Below the pieces are notes generated by a model, which ran no database searches, was not told where the DNA came from, and worked only from the letters and a program-made list of their open reading frames with translations. Positions 22,901 through 35,675 of a stretch of DNA of 64,000 nucleotides are shown here, piece after piece. A program made the translations under genes and the position numbers. This stretch comes from Pleodorina starrii (lineage: Eukaryota; Chlorophyta; Chlorophyceae; Chlamydomonadales; Volvocaceae). The stretch's first letter is position 1; the number at the start of each line of letters is the position of its first letter. Location: NCBI GenBank assembly GCA_030267565.1, contig BRXU01000047.1, forward strand, positions 62,001 through 126,000. Direction: 5' to 3'.

Positions 22901-25900
22901 ATGGGGGCACACCCGTTTGTCGCCATTACAGTGCTATAGGGGTCGGCCGCGCGTGTCATGTGGCCATCCTCTCCTCGGCACAACCTTCTTGCGGCCAGAC
23001 GCGGGTGCGTGTTTTGCTCCATCTCCCATTTAGGGTGTACGGTACTTCAGGGTGCACCGCCCACCATTCATCCCGTTCCCCCAGCCCTGACCCTCCTGCT
23101 GCGCGCGTCCCCCGGCCCGCGCTGGCCGGCCCTCTCGTGTGCAGGCTCAATGGCTTATGATGAACATGAGCCACGCTTCCTCGACAGCAAACGTGCAGCA
23201 GGCCACACCTGCGGCCAATGCGGGCGGCAGCGCAAGCCTGCCGCACGGGCTGCAGCTGCCGCCGGGCGCCGCGGGTGCGTTCGGCAATGCCAATGCGGCA
23301 GCAGCAGCCGCTGCCGCCGCGGGGCTGACAAGCGTGCCGGCCACCTCGGTGCGGGCAGCGGGCTCACACGGTGGCGGCGTGCCGGCGGCCGGCGCGACGG
23401 TGGCCGCCGCCGCCACGAGCGCGGTTATGCCCGGCCCGGCGCCCGAGGCCAGCAAGGTCAGCCGTGAGCGCGATCCGCGGGATCGTGAGGCGCGCGACCA
23501 CGCGGAGCGGGACGAGGCGCTGACGAGGTACCGCCAGAAGCGCAAAACTCGCCACTTCGAAAAGACCATTCGCTACGCGTCACGGCAGGTAGGGCGCCGC
23601 GCGCAGCTGCGAAACCGCGAAATACTATCGCGGCCGTGGACTTGGGCGAACGCGTTGGTAGAATGGACTGGGCTTGGTTTTGAACGTCAGCAAGGCTGAA
23701 GTGACCCTGAGGGCGCCATGCTGACAGCGCGGAGTTGCGGGCAGGGGCCTTCAGTCCCCGTTATGGAAGTAGTATGGCTCACCGTGCCTCACAGCTACGT
23801 ATCACGCGTGCACCGGGCTTCTGCACCGTCCTTCCCTTCGCCGCCGTAGATCCTATCCCACAAGCGGCCACGCATCAAGGGCCGCTTCGTCAAGACGCAG
23901 CCCTGCCAGGCCGCCATCATCGGAATGTCGCCCCTCACCGCGCACGAGCCGCACACCAGTGAAGACCCCGAGGCGGGCGATGAGGCGGACGACGAGCAGG
24001 AGGCCGAGCTGGAGCTGGAGGAGGTGGAGGTGGAAAACGACCCGCTGGGGCCAGGACAAGGACACGGACCGGGACAAGGCCACGGTCACGGCCCTGGAGG
24101 CGGCGGCAGTGGAGGCGGGTGCGGAGGCTCTGCGCCCAAGCCGCAGCACGCTGAGGTGGACGGTGGGCTCCTGATGATGGACCTGGATGGGCCCGCCGCG
24201 GCGGAGGGCCCGCAGGAGGCCGTGGCGGAGGGGGGCCTGCGGCCTGGCCTGGGTAAGGGCATGGGCATTTGCGGCAGGCTGGAGGGCCGCGAGGACGGCA
24301 CCGGCCGCTGCTGCAGGAACAGTTGCGATGCGATGGAGGTTGAGGTGTCCGGAGGCGGAGGGTGCGGGGGCACCGCCTACGGCGGCGCGCCGCAGCGGGA
24401 GCCGCGGAGCGGCGGCTGCGGGGGCGGCGGAGGAGGACTGGGCGGCGGCAGTGCCGGCGGCGGCGGTGGAGGATGCGCCAGCAGCGGCGCGGTTGGCCTC
24501 GGCTGCGCGACAGCGGCGGCAGTGGCCGCGGGGCACGGCGCGTCGGCTGGCGGCAGCAACGAGAAGGCCTCCTTCCAGCACCTCAGCGCCGGTGTTGCTG
24601 GTGCCGGTCCTGCAGCGGTGGGCTACGGCGGCGCCGCTGCGGGAGTCAACGGCGTGGGCCACTCGCTGCACCACCACCCGCACCACCACCACTACACGGG
24701 CGGCCGGCACCATAATCACCACCACGCCAGCGTTGGCCACCTGGTGACATTGGCGGGCCACACGGGGCTGCTGCCGCTGGGCATGCTGGCCGTGGGCTCG
24801 GCGGACCGACCCTGCGCTGCAATGGCGGCGGCGGCGACCGCTGGGGTCGACGCTGTGGGGGCTCTGGGCGGCGGCGAGGCGCTGCGGATGCTGGCAAAGA
24901 TGGACGTGCAGCAGCTCAGTGGCCAGACGCCCGCTCACGCGCAGGCGGCCCTTTCCGGCAGCGCACACGCGCAGGTAGGGGTACCAAAGGCGCTTGAGAC
25001 GTGTAAAGAGGGCGGCATGCGCTTTCCAGTCGTATTTACATGGCGTGCAGGTAAAACAACACACGTAAAGCGGGAAACTCCGCGCGTGTTTTGCGGCACC
25101 ACAGCCGCCGCTCGTCGAAGATGTCGGTACTTGCAGCCCGTGTACTGTTGATCCTCTGTAATCGGCGGCCGCTATGGCTTCCTTGTACAGTTACAACGCG
25201 ATTCGAAGCATTGTGTAAGGGCTGAGTGACTGTGGGTAACAGTTGAATGGCGTCTGGTGGCGGCACGCACCTGCGGCACGCATTGCCTTCACTTCTCGGA
25301 GCCTGTCTGTGGCTATCAAGCCTTGTTATCATGAAGGCACTCTGACATTGCCTGGCGGCCTGCCGCTGCTCTGCCGCGGCTCTCCTCGTCTGCAAACTTG
25401 CAAAGCAGCTGCACCCAAGCTTCAAAGAAAATGCAACGGCTTCTCCGGTCCAACTGGCAAAGCATTGGTAAAGTACAACGAGTGTGATTGATACTGGTTT
25501 CCCTGTCCTGTTCCGATTTGCCGCGCTCAACACACACGATGTATGCACCCAACTCGGTTCGTCCCAACAACTCTGCCCTAACAGGCTCAGCGCGGCATCA
25601 GTGGTGGCACCCACGGTGGCGGCGCGGAGGAGGAGGAGGAGGCTGTGGGCCCCAGCCACTCCGTCAACAGTCGCCTCAGCGCCGGAAGCGTCCACACGCC
25701 GGGCCGCTGGCGGGCGATGGGCGGAGCCAGCGGTGCGGCAGCTGGCGGGGCCTACGAGGAAGTCGGGCCGCGCGGTGGCGCCCACTCGCACCCCTATCAG
25801 TACTCGCACCCGCCTGCCCACGGGCACCCGCACCCGTACCAGCACGATGGGGCGACGTACTGGGCTTCCACAGGCCCAGGTAACGGCGTGGCCGGCATCG

Positions 25901-26955
25901 GCATAAATGGCAGGCAGGCGGGCAATGGCGGCGGCGCAGCGGCCCGCGCCAACGGAGGAGGGTCGGGTGCAGCTGAGGCGGACGCCACCGTGAGCACCAA
26001 TGGGGCCGCCAAGACTGGCGGCGCGGCGGCTGGAAAGGCGAATGCGAAGGCTTCACGGAATGGCAATGGCAGCGGCGGGAACGGCAGTGGCGGCCTCCAC
26101 GCGGCCAGCAAGGTCACCACTGCAGCTGTGGCGCTTACGGCGGCCGTTCCCTGCAGCGTGTCGCCCGGTGTGGCGCTGCTGCCCATGGCACTGCCCATGC
26201 CGCTGCCCTCACCGGCCGACGTGCTGCTGACGAGTCCCGTCAAGTCCCCCACGGACGCCTGCACCGCGGACAGGCAGCCGCAGCTTCCCCTGGCAATGCA
26301 GCTTCGCCTGCAGCGACAGGTCCAGGAGCAGCAACAACCGCAGCACGCGCAGCACCCGCAGTACGCCATGCTGGCTCCCGGAGCGGTGAGCCCAGCCGGC
26401 GCAATCGCGGCCGCTGCGGCGGCGGCCGCCGCCGCCGCAGGTGGTTGCAGTGGTGGAGCTGGCGGTCCGGGCGGCTGTGGTGGCGGTGCCATCGGCGCGC
26501 GGCACTCGCCGAAACGCCAGCAGACCGCGGCGTTCGACATGCCGCCCTGCCTGCCCATGCCCTCTACGGCCTCCTGTGGCGGGGTAAGCCCGCTGGCGGC
26601 CGTTGGCGCGGGCGCCGGCGGCCTCGTCGCCGGTGCTGGCCGCCGCGGCACGCCGGCGCCGTGCTGCCTGGTGCCCGACTGCGCCACCGACGCAGCGGCC
26701 CCGTGCTGCATGTCGGGCGGCGGCACCACGGAGCAGGGCAGCTGCATGGAGGACAACCACACGCTGGTGGACGCGGAGACGGCAGGCGGCGGTGCGGGTG
26801 ACGGCGAGGGCGACAGCGAGTGCTGCAGTGCGGAGCCGCTGGTCAGCGGCGCCAGCAACACGGTGCCGTCGGTGGAGGCGTCCACACACGGCCAGCAGGG
26901 GCAGCAGCGCATCAGATGCCGCCGCAGCTCTCCGCAGCTGTCGGTGCGGATGTGA
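16924..26955 (+). CDS. CONSTANS-like B-box/CCT transcription regulator, very large
   Basis: Nuclear regulator of the CONSTANS type, which in plants and Chlamydomonas links photoperiod to development or metabolism. Fifteen exons: 16924-17052, 17144-17221, 17324-17449, 17569-17661, 17967-18009, 18265-18458, 18633-19511, 19824-19956, 20139-20194, 20469-20741, 21012-21548, 21878-22789, 23145-23588, 23850-24974, 25585-26955; 6393 nt, about 2130 residues, phases agree. Residues ~17-54 form a perfect B-box (CX2CX8CX7CX2CX4HX8H: CEVCGTRDATVLC, LCSICDMTVH, QRH). A second Cys pair (CSVC, CTSC) follows, but the box is incomplete. Residues ~330-1150 are Gln-rich with many CAG/CAA runs. The CCT domain is split over two exons at ~1280-1315 (RQKRKTRHFEKTIRYASRQ, then RPRIKGRFVK). 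A long Gly/Ala/His-rich tail follows. Exons 2-3 and 12 are the least certain boundaries. Confidence 0.85.
18900..19440 (+). repeat. Poly-Gln (CAG/CAA) coding tracts, first cluster
   Basis: Within exon 7 of the CONSTANS-like gene, Gln runs occur at about 18917-18950, 19102-19150 (longest, eleven Gln almost all CAG) and 19385-19425. They are in frame and code for a low-complexity segment. Confidence 0.85.
22150..22715 (+). repeat. Poly-Gln coding tracts, second cluster
   Basis: Exon 12 of the CONSTANS-like gene carries repeated CAG/CAA runs at about 22154, 22275-22320, 22380-22465 and 22575-22712, giving QQ-rich segments broken by Pro and Leu. Confidence 0.85.
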
Positions 26956-28721
26956 TGGAGGGACGGTGTGGAGGAGTGGTCCAGGAGGAGGCACGCGGTG
27001 GAGGTGCTGCGGGGCAGGGGCCGGAGCTTTGCGTTGCCTGGCTGGCTGGGACCGGGGTGAATGCGCCCGCTGCAGCGGCAGACTGCCGTGCTGAGGCGAG
27101 AGCGTGGCGCCGCGACAGGATGGAGGCTGCGGTTGGCCCTTCCGGTGCAGGTGGGGTGCGGCTTGGCGAGCCGTGTCCAGAGCACTTTGTACAAACAGGC
27201 CGACAGATGTATGGGAGATGTGTATCCCTCCGGTTACGATGGCCAAAGTGGTTGTGATTGATGGTTTTGTATGTTGGTCGCTTTACAAGTTCGGTTTTTG
27301 CGTTGCCCAAGGTACGGTAGTTCGCATTGGCGGCATGTTTTAGGATTTCAGAAGTTGCTGCATCAAACGGCGTTTCGGGGCGCCTCGCAGACACTGCAAT
27401 TGCTCGCGCGGCGGCTGCGGATAGGAGCGTCTGGCCCGCAGACAGGGTAGCGGAATCTGCCTATGGTCAACAGCTTGCCTTGTGGCGCTTGCCGCAATAT
27501 TGGGGTTCGTACGCCGCTGGTGCCGGCTGTTCCTGGGCCTGTTTATGTATGCAGTTGGATACTGCCGCAAGGGTGACAGTCATATGCTATTTTTGGTGTG
27601 TTGGTACCCGGTTTGGCTTCCGCGGTGCCCGTGCGATGTTTGTTGGTTGGACCGTTCGTTACACGTGTTAGATGTGTTGGACCTCAATTATCCAGGATCC
27701 AACGTCCTCAGCAGGCCGCCTTGTGCCAATAGTCCAGTCTGCTTTGGCAATACTGGCGTCGGCGAAATATCAGCATTCCCGCCCCAGGCTGCCAGAAAAA
27801 ACGTGAAGGCGTGGGTGGAACCTCATTTCGGCGTGTGACTCCTTATCCTGTCTCGTGTGGTATCGCTATGCCTCCAGAAGCCGTGAGACGACTGGCGCGC
27901 GTTGCCCAATCAGGTATCGGGCTGGCTCTGCTCTCCGCCCTCGTGCCCGGAACCATCATAACGTGAGCGCGCCATGCCTGCATCAGCTTCCTGGTGCAGC
28001 GGGGGTCTCGCTCGATCATTTTTTCTTGTGTCTTATGCGTATTGGCCCGCGAAAAGGGCCTGTATGGTCAATTACCTGTATTGTCGTACACATCCGGGCG
28101 TGGACAACGGTGCAAGTTGGTCAACCGCAGCACCCTTGGCGCGGCCAACAGTTTTTGGCAGACGAAGTGACTCGCCTGGCCTTTTTGTAAGATCTCGATA
28201 AGTCCCTCGCGCGCAAGCTCCCTTGCCACATCACGTGTCTCCTCCATGAGGTCGCGCCAGTCGGAGGGGTTAAGGCGGCGAGGGGCTTCGCTGGGTCACG
28301 CGGTGGTGCCCTTCGCGGCGCGTGCGGATACAATTGTCATAATTTCGTTTCGGAGCTGCATCCGCAGGGCCGCGCTGCCGCTTTCCTTTAGAACAGGGTC
28401 TTGGACTGCCATCCGCTTACTAGGGTCGGATGTATCACCTTCGCTTTGGTTGTGCTTCCGCTTCATTGTTTTTTAATTATGTAGGTATACATGCAAACCT
28501 GTATGTTCATTCTCAACTGCGGCAGGTGGCAAATCCGATGCCGTACATTCTGTAGTCATTCGCTGCAGGAAAGCTACAAATTATGTGCCATGATTGGGGT
28601 CTGATATTTAATTGCAATTACAGTCTGGTCTAAGACACTCTACAACTAGTCTGCGTTTGCTGCGTACAAGCTTGCATCGTCCATATTATCTACAAGGGAA
28701 AATTTGCAGGCTTTAATCTCC
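26956..28721. other. 3'UTR of CONSTANS-like gene and intergenic DNA
   Basis: No coding homology recognised. A TGTAA signal at 28186-28190 would end a ~1.25-kb 3'UTR. From about 28.45 kb the DNA becomes AT-richer, fitting the promoter region of the next gene. Confidence 0.45.
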
Positions 28722-30875
28722 ATGTTGGCGCTTCATAGGTGCTCACTGAAAACCTGTGCTGCAGCAAACGTCGGTCGGCATAAGCCTGGGATAGGACTTC
28801 GTTATCGAGCTGCAAACACCACTGGCCGCTCGACGAATGCCTGCCGCGTAAAGGCACTCGCATCCGCAGAGTCAACATCCGGCACTCCATGGTCGTTTGG
28901 GTTCCAGGTGCGAACGCCAAGTTCCCGTGGGTCGCCTGTTGAGCACTTCCCAGGGGGGCACGCAGCACAGCGCTGCGCATCCGTCGGGCCTAGTTATGCT
29001 TAACGGGTAATTACCCATGCATGCATTTCCTGCTTCATGTACCGTAGTGCAACGAACGCTATCTGGCCTGGGACCAAAGCGCCCAGCTGCAGCTCCTCAA
29101 GATCGTCCTGAGCGACCGGCTCGGGTGAGGAGCGAGGGGGCGTTGCGTTGGGCTCGGGTCAAGGGCAGGAGAGTGTTCCCGCCTTCCCTCGGGGCGTGCG
29201 CATCCCATTCGTTCGCTCACCGCTCTTCGCCGTGCGCCGTTCGCCGCCAGCGTTGCTTTGCTGCAGCCAACGAGCTGCCTGCCTGCCTGCCCTTGACCGT
29301 TTTTGGAACAGGGACCAGCTTGGGATGTGGAACTCATATGTTTTGCTGTCCCTTTCGACGCCTGCAGCTGCACGACGGCCGAGGTGGAGGCGCGCGCCGA
29401 GCAGCTGGGCCTGCTGCTGCCCGACCTGCTTAGCCGCATTGAGTGCACGCGGGTCGACATCCTGGAGCCGCTGCTGGCGGATCTGCCCGGTCTCACCACA
29501 CAGCTCATCGGACTGCGCGAGTGCCTGCCGGGCGTCAACCTGAGCCGGTAGGCCCCGCCGTGCGTGAGAGGGGAAGAGTGTGAGCGGCTCGAGGATCGAG
29601 ATCCGGCGGGCTGGAAAGCAGAACCCTCTCACCCGCTATTGCAGGCATCGACCCACTCGTTGGCGGGTAGTGTGCGCCGTTCGTCGCCTGGCGAGCGACT
29701 GTCATGCATGCCGCCGCCTGTAACACGTGGTCTACTGGTCTTACGTCCTCCAAGGGGCATCATCTTACCTGCGTTGTGCCCCGTGAGGATCACTCACTCA
29801 CTCACGCTGATGCACTCATGGGGATGCTAACCTACCTACCTACCTGGGTGTTGCACCGCCGCACTCGACGATAGTGGCGCTCGATTGCCGCATCACACCT
29901 GACTGTATCGAACGGAGGCAATCTTTCGGCACAAATCAACATCACACCGGCAACTCGCCGAATACCCCTCGATTGCCCACCCGATCCTCCCTCTCGGCCA
30001 GCTTGGTGGCCAAGCACCCCCGGCTGCTGCAGGACTTCAAGGACCCGGCGGCCCTGGCTGCGCGGCTGGACTCGCTGCGATCGGCGCTGCCGGGCGTCAA
30101 CGTGCCCCTGCTGGTGGACCAGGAGCCCTACCTGCTCTACTGCAACATCCAACATGTGCTCGCCAACTGCAAGCGGCTCATGCCCAGCAGCGACCCCGTG
30201 AAGCTGCTGCTCTCACAGCCGCAGGTGGGTGGGTGGGCGGGAAGAGCGGGTGAAGAGCGGGCTACGGCGGATACGGCGGAGCGGGTGAGCGAGTGGATGG
30301 GTGGGCGAATGACCGGCCAGGGGGGCGGGTGGCTGGGGGTGCAATGAGGATATAGCGATATGCTTGTGAGGGTCATGTGTGCGTGTGCGCGTGTGCGGGG
30401 TAGTTCGCGGGGCGGCATGCTGTATGGAGTCTATGTACCGTCCGTCCGCCTTTAGAGAGGGGTGATGAGCAGTATTGGTGAGCAGGCCAAGCACACGTTG
30501 CTCGTACTGCACGGAACCAATAATTTCCCAGCTCTCACGCAACTTCTGACCACCATGCCCTCACTACCAAACTTCCCCGCCCTGGTCACGGGTTTCCGAG
30601 CCTTCCTCCCGGGCTCGCTCGTTCCTGTCTGGGTGACTAGCGCTATCTGGCCAGGATCGGCGCTTCGGCTGCCTTGGTCGCCTCCGGTGCAGTGCACAAA
30701 AGGGCCAGCTGAGAGCTGACCCGTTGGTTGTTCTCTTCAAGGGTATGGGGCCCACTGTAACAACAACTACACACACACACTGCCCGTCCGTCCGCAGATG
30801 GTGCTGTCTGCGGTGGAGTCTGGCCTTTCCTCTGCCATGGATGTCGAGGGTGGCGCGCCTGTCACTGCCCATTAG
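28722..30875 (+). CDS. mTERF-like helical-repeat protein, probably organellar
   Basis: Five exons: 28722-28907, 29048-29124, 29368-29547, 30002-30224, 30798-30875; 744 nt, 247 residues, phases agree. The first ~60 residues are rich in Arg, Ala, Ser and Thr with few acids, as in a chloroplast or mitochondrial presequence. The body is a run of short helical repeats: LGLLLPDLLSRI, ILEPLLADLPGL, then two LRxxLPGVN units (LRECLPGVNLSR and LRSALPGVNVPLL), VAKHPRLLQDF, and CKRLMPSSDPVKLLL, ending in an acidic-Gly tail. Leu/Pro periodicity of this kind resembles the mTERF family, whose members bind organellar nucleic acid; the nucleic-acid role here is inference. Alternatively it is an algal-specific helical repeat family. 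A TGTAA signal lies at 31287-31291. Confidence 0.65.
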
Positions 30876-31286
30876 TTGAGCAGCTTGCGGTTGTGTGTGT
30901 CGGGTGTCGTTGAGGAGATATGGTTGCCGGCGACAGCTGTGCTGTATGTGTTGCCTGGCCATCCAAGATGCATAGACAGAATCCTCCACAGACATCTGGA
31001 GCGAGCGAGCGAGGTACCTTTCAGTGGAGCTCTGCACTCCATTGGCTATTGCCCAGGTTGATGAGTAGCTGTACGTTCAATCCTAGGATCCGATCAGCAG
31101 GAGGGTATTGAGGCGAGCGGCAAAGCGCGGGAATGCTCATTTTATTTAGCACACGGCATGCCGGCCCATGGGCCACCGCAAGGCGGGGCTGTTCGCAATG
31201 GTTGCGCCGCGCCCCCAAGCCCCCCCAAGCGCCGCGCCCCCAAGCGCCCCCCGCGCCCCCAAGCAAGTCACTAAAGGCCGAAGGGG

Positions 31287-31291
31287 TGTAA
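31287..31291 (+). terminator. TGTAA polyadenylation signal, mTERF-like gene
   Basis: First TGTAA after the stop codon at 30875, 412 bp downstream. Confidence 0.5.
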
Positions 31292-31299
31292 CTGAAGAG

Positions 31300-33640
31300 T
31301 TTATTAGTATGGGTGTATTAGTAAAGGTTTCATTATACGTTGTAGGTGGTACATGGTTGATGAAGGGAAGTTGATATTGTGTGTAGTACGTGGTCCCACG
31401 GTCTTATACGGCCAGAGGCCACTCGAGCTGCTGGGACATCGCATTCTACGCTGTCTTATAGGATCGCAAGAACCGCACACTGTACGACACTTACCACAGT
31501 TGGGGTGAACGATCTTGTGAAGAGCCGGTCAGCAGCGATCGACCGTGTGGGCTTTGCGCAGGTAGATAGGTTGGGACAGTACCGCCCATCCATTAAACCC
31601 CTTCAGCCCATCCAGGCCAGACAGCAAGAGCCACCCAGACAGGAACGATTGAATCCGGGCAGAGGGAAGGCAGACCCACGGCCACGGGGGAATTGCTATT
31701 GATACGCCCCAAATGACGACGGGCCATGTCCACCCAGAAAAAGGCGCGCTAACAGACCCGGCGGGCTGGAAATGAAAAGCCTCTGCCCCAAAAGCCCGTC
31801 GGGTTATCTTGACAGGGCGCTTGTGCCGTTCTGTGCTGTCGCGCGTACTCATTCGCCTGGTTTGGTCTGGAGGCGACGCGGTCGCCGTGTTTCCCGTCTA
31901 GGCAAGCTTACAGGTATGCTCGGTGAAAGTATTGCTGGGTTCAGGGTCCGTTCGGTAACGCCGTTTCCGTTCCTTTGCTGCGGCGTCTTCTTTCTTACCC
32001 CAAAGTCATAAGTACGGCCGCGCGCAGACCAATCATGCATCGAGGGAAATACACGCCCTTGCTTGCCAATCACCCGCGCACTGGCGTACGGTACCTCGTT
32101 AGACTGCCCTGTTGTCCCGCCCGCACCACACCATGCATACGGTACTTACGGACCTAATAACCCTCTGCCCCGAAACCCATTTCCATCAGCCGCTCGCTCC
32201 CCTCAGTGCCCCGTGGATTGCCCGCCGCGCAGCCAACTTTTCGCGTTTGTTCGCTTGTACAGCCGCAAACAGGACTCATGTTTTCTAACCATCCGTTGGA
32301 TTCTAGGACCACAACGTGCTTTATGCATAAGAATCAAAACAAATCAGCGGCGTGCAACGTGTGTGCGGCCTCAACAGCATGTGTGCTCGGCAATCGCTTG
32401 GCACCTGCCCTCGCGCGCAGCGTCCGAATGTAACCGGTACCCCTTCCATATTTAACGAAACCCGTGAGCACTGCCACCATGCACCTGACCCGCACTGCTT
32501 GACCTCACAAGCTTCAATGAACCGTCATGCGGCGATGTTCTCGGGGATCACCTGACACTGCTGCCGTTGAAGCCCAAACCGTGGAAGGCGGGCCCAAGCG
32601 ACCCAAGGCACGACCCGGAACAGCTAAATCTGTTATCAGCCCCTCAGATAGCAAGTACCCACAGCAGCAGAGAGATCTAAATCACTCAGGGGGAAGGAGC
32701 CAACAAGGGCATCCCTATTAGTCTAGCACCCAACAAACTGCAAGGCAACCTACCACTCACAGCAGCAGGTGGGTTATGAATGTGATTGGCGGCCGCGCCC
32801 ACCACGCCCATCAAGAGGTCGCCAGCACCGCGCCACCGCGGCGCCTAATGGTACAAGAAAGCCCGCCCAAGGAAGCCCGCCTGAGGAGCTCACGCGAAGC
32901 GCTGAGCTTCAAGCCAGCCCTACAAACTATGTACGTGACTTTACCTTACATGGCCAGTCGTGATTGAACGAGTTGATGCGCGACGCTTCAGATCCGCGAT
33001 AGACAATGTCCCCTGACACGCAGGTCAGCGGTCCGTGTAACGAAATCACAACCCCGAAGTCAGCCTCGCCGCAATCAGAGCCAGCGGGCCTGCTGACCAT
33101 GCGCTGCACCGAAAGAACCAGGACAAGGTTAACCCCGACGGTAGGAAGAGGTCACGAACTGCTTCATGAGCAAACGTAATGTGCCTCGTTCGCTCAGCGC
33201 CCACCGCATTCTACTATCGTAGCCTTCGCGCGTCTCAGAATACGTCAGGCAATGTCTGAAACCCCACGACAATCGCTCACCGATACCGACATGTGGACAC
33301 GCCACAAACGCCTCGTGGCATGTGCCGCTGTGCGCGACTTCCAACGAGATTCAACGGACCCCGTGACAATCCGAGCCAGTCCCCACCTACGGCAAATCCC
33401 ACGACTCAAGGCAAATCGCATACACATGTCCCAGCGAAGGCGCATATTTACTTAGGGCGCAAAGGGCTCGCTCGACGCTGCCCGCGCCTTCACGTCCCCG
33501 GCCTCACCGGGATTGCGTAGACGCGTAGTCAACGCCGAGCTAAGCGACACCCCATGACATCCGTGTGCACGCGCTGTCGGATTACGCCCGGATGCTACTG
33601 CCGCCACCGCTTCATCCGTCCATCGCTGCTAGCCTGCTCA
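31300..33640. other. Intergenic DNA between convergent genes
   Basis: No recognised coding sequence on either strand; ORFs are short and without family signal. A minus-strand TGTAA at 32946-32950 could end the 3'UTR of the augmin-like gene. A short C/G-rich low-complexity patch of CCCCCAAGC-type repeats sits just before, at 31210-31265. Confidence 0.5.
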
Positions 33641-35396
33641 TTAGTACACCACGAAGCCGCCGTCGTCGCAGTGCGGCATGTGTGACCCCCCGCCCATCAT
33701 CATCATGTCCACCGCGCCGTCCTCCAGCTCGCTGTTGATCTTGTTGAAGTTCTCCAGCATGTACTGCGCGTCCAGCAGCCGGCGCTGCACATCGCGAAAC
33801 TGGTCCAGCTGATGGTGGAATTGGTCGCCCAGCCCGCGGAACACGGCCAGCCGCTTCTGAGCCTGTACACGCGCGCAGAAGCAACGGCACCAGGGCAGCG
33901 GCGGAGTATGAACTCCTGTTGACAAGATCTGTACGCGTCTATCTGTAACGGGACTTGCAGAGAAACGGATAACGAAAGCTGTAACGAAAGCATACAGCCA
34001 AGGCCCCGTCAGCCCAGCCGAACCAACCTCCGTGAATTGAGTCCGCCGATGCTGGATGCGTGTTATCAGCTCTTCGTGGATCTTGCTGAGCGCGATAATG
34101 TCCTCCGCCTTGTACGTGTGCTGCAGAAAGTGCCACTCGAGCGACTGCAGCTTGAGGATCGCCGCTTTCGCCCGCATGAGGACCTGTGTGGACTCAATCT
34201 GCGAGCAGCATGGGAACGCGTGCGTCATGAGCAGACCGCGCATAGACGGTAAAACGAGCTGAGCGTCTCATTCGTGAGCCTTCGAGTAGCGCCGCGCGGG
34301 TATGCACCAGATCCTATCCGATGCGTTATTGTTACTGAAAAACAACAGTCCTTGTAATAACCGCACCCGTACGCACACATGTTCGCCTTCCAAGGGCCCC
34401 GGGATAAGGGCTCCCAGTGGTAACATATCCCTTCCCCGAGGGCCCCGCAATAATCACCTGATCGATGCGGTCCTGCTGCTGCAGTATGAACTCCTCAATG
34501 ACGGTCTTCATGCGGCCAATCATGGTGAGGTGCGCTTGGGTCGCCTGCAGCGTCGCCTGGAGCGCTTCGGTCTCGGCGGCCAGCGGCGCATTGCCTTTGG
34601 GCCCTGGCCCGAATGTTACCCTCCCACCTGCACACATGGCCAGGACCAGGACCGTCTGGCGGACGGCCACTGCACGCATTCTCGAACATGCCCCCGAGCG
34701 CTTTTAGTCGGAGGATACCTCCCATCTTTACCCACGCTTACTTGCGAGCTGCGGGATGCGCTCCTGCCATTGTTTGCTGCGAGCTATTAGGGCGTTGGAC
34801 AGCTCCATCACGACACCCTGTGCGAGCGCGTTTGCCCAAATGAGCAGGAGAATCCTGATAAGCCCGTGCAACACTCCAGATTTACCTCGTTATGATCGCG
34901 ATCTTGGTCCGAAACGGTGCAGCCGTCGTCTGCAGGAGGCATTAAGGTAAGGTGTAGCATTATCCAGCACACATCTAAATGTAGCACCGTGCACCCACCC
35001 AATCCTGACGAACCATCCGAGCGGAAAGCCCCATCCAAATCACCACTTTCCTTGCCAATGTTCTGCAGGCACAATTTTCTTGAGTGTGTGAGGCTCGTTT
35101 AAACAACAGCCACGCAGCTGAGATGGCTGGCATGAGCTACCTCAGGCAGCGACAACTCCCGGTTTAGTGTGACAGTTGAAAGCTCCTCTAGAATACATAG
35201 CTGCGTTAGGTAGCTGGTCCGTGGCTCGGAAGTCTCCTGCCAGCAGCCCTCCGTCCGCGCGGCTGCAAGCCCGAACAAAGCAACGTTGCTTACTGTCGCT
35301 TCCGTTATACATGTCAACTGCCTTGACATGTTGCCCATGCCTACCTTCCTGGCTGTGAAGAAGCGAGAGTTCACGTTTCAAAAACTCGACAGCCAT
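33641..35396 (-). CDS. Augmin complex subunit 4 (HAUS4/AUG4)-like coiled-coil protein
   Basis: Augmin recruits gamma-tubulin to the sides of spindle microtubules. Exons on the minus strand: 35345-35396, 35141-35262, 34999-35062, 34886-34929, 34742-34817, 34458-34603, 34028-34198, 33641-33862; 897 nt, 298 residues, and all phases agree. Recognition rests on the C-terminal third, which follows human HAUS4 segment by segment: AKAAILKLQSLE, HTYKAEDIIALSKIHEEL, LAVFRGLGDQFHHQLDQF and YMLENFNKI correspond in order and spacing to its ILKLR, DTYTVE, YEVLGEEFDRLVKEY and LQEFSKV segments. The middle is coiled coil; the N-terminal half is weakly conserved. It ends with a Met/Gly-rich tail. Human HAUS4 is about 363 residues, so this is somewhat short. 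The start ATG is the first that splices in phase to the rest. Confidence 0.7.
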
Positions 35397-35675
35397 AGTT
35401 TTCACGTTCCAGCTTACGAATCCTTGAGATATTTCGTGTCTAATGTTTTAATAGGTAGTTCAGATGTGTTTCGTGACCTAGCAAATTAACAGACAAGGGA
35501 AATGGAATTGGACGTGCTACACGAGATGCTCGCAGTTCGTAGAGTGTTGTGCTACGCTGTGCTTGTGATAATTTAGGAATAATCTCTAAACGCCCAAATT
35601 CAGCGTAGTGATTGTTCAAAAGGCTTCGTCGTATGCTGTTCGGGTTGTACCGGGACGTAACCTGACGTACACGTA

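Noticed and set aside
23853..27246. Long antisense ORFs (345-465 codons) opposite the CONSTANS-like exons
   Set aside because: GC-driven shadows; the sense strand has the CCT domain and in-phase exons.
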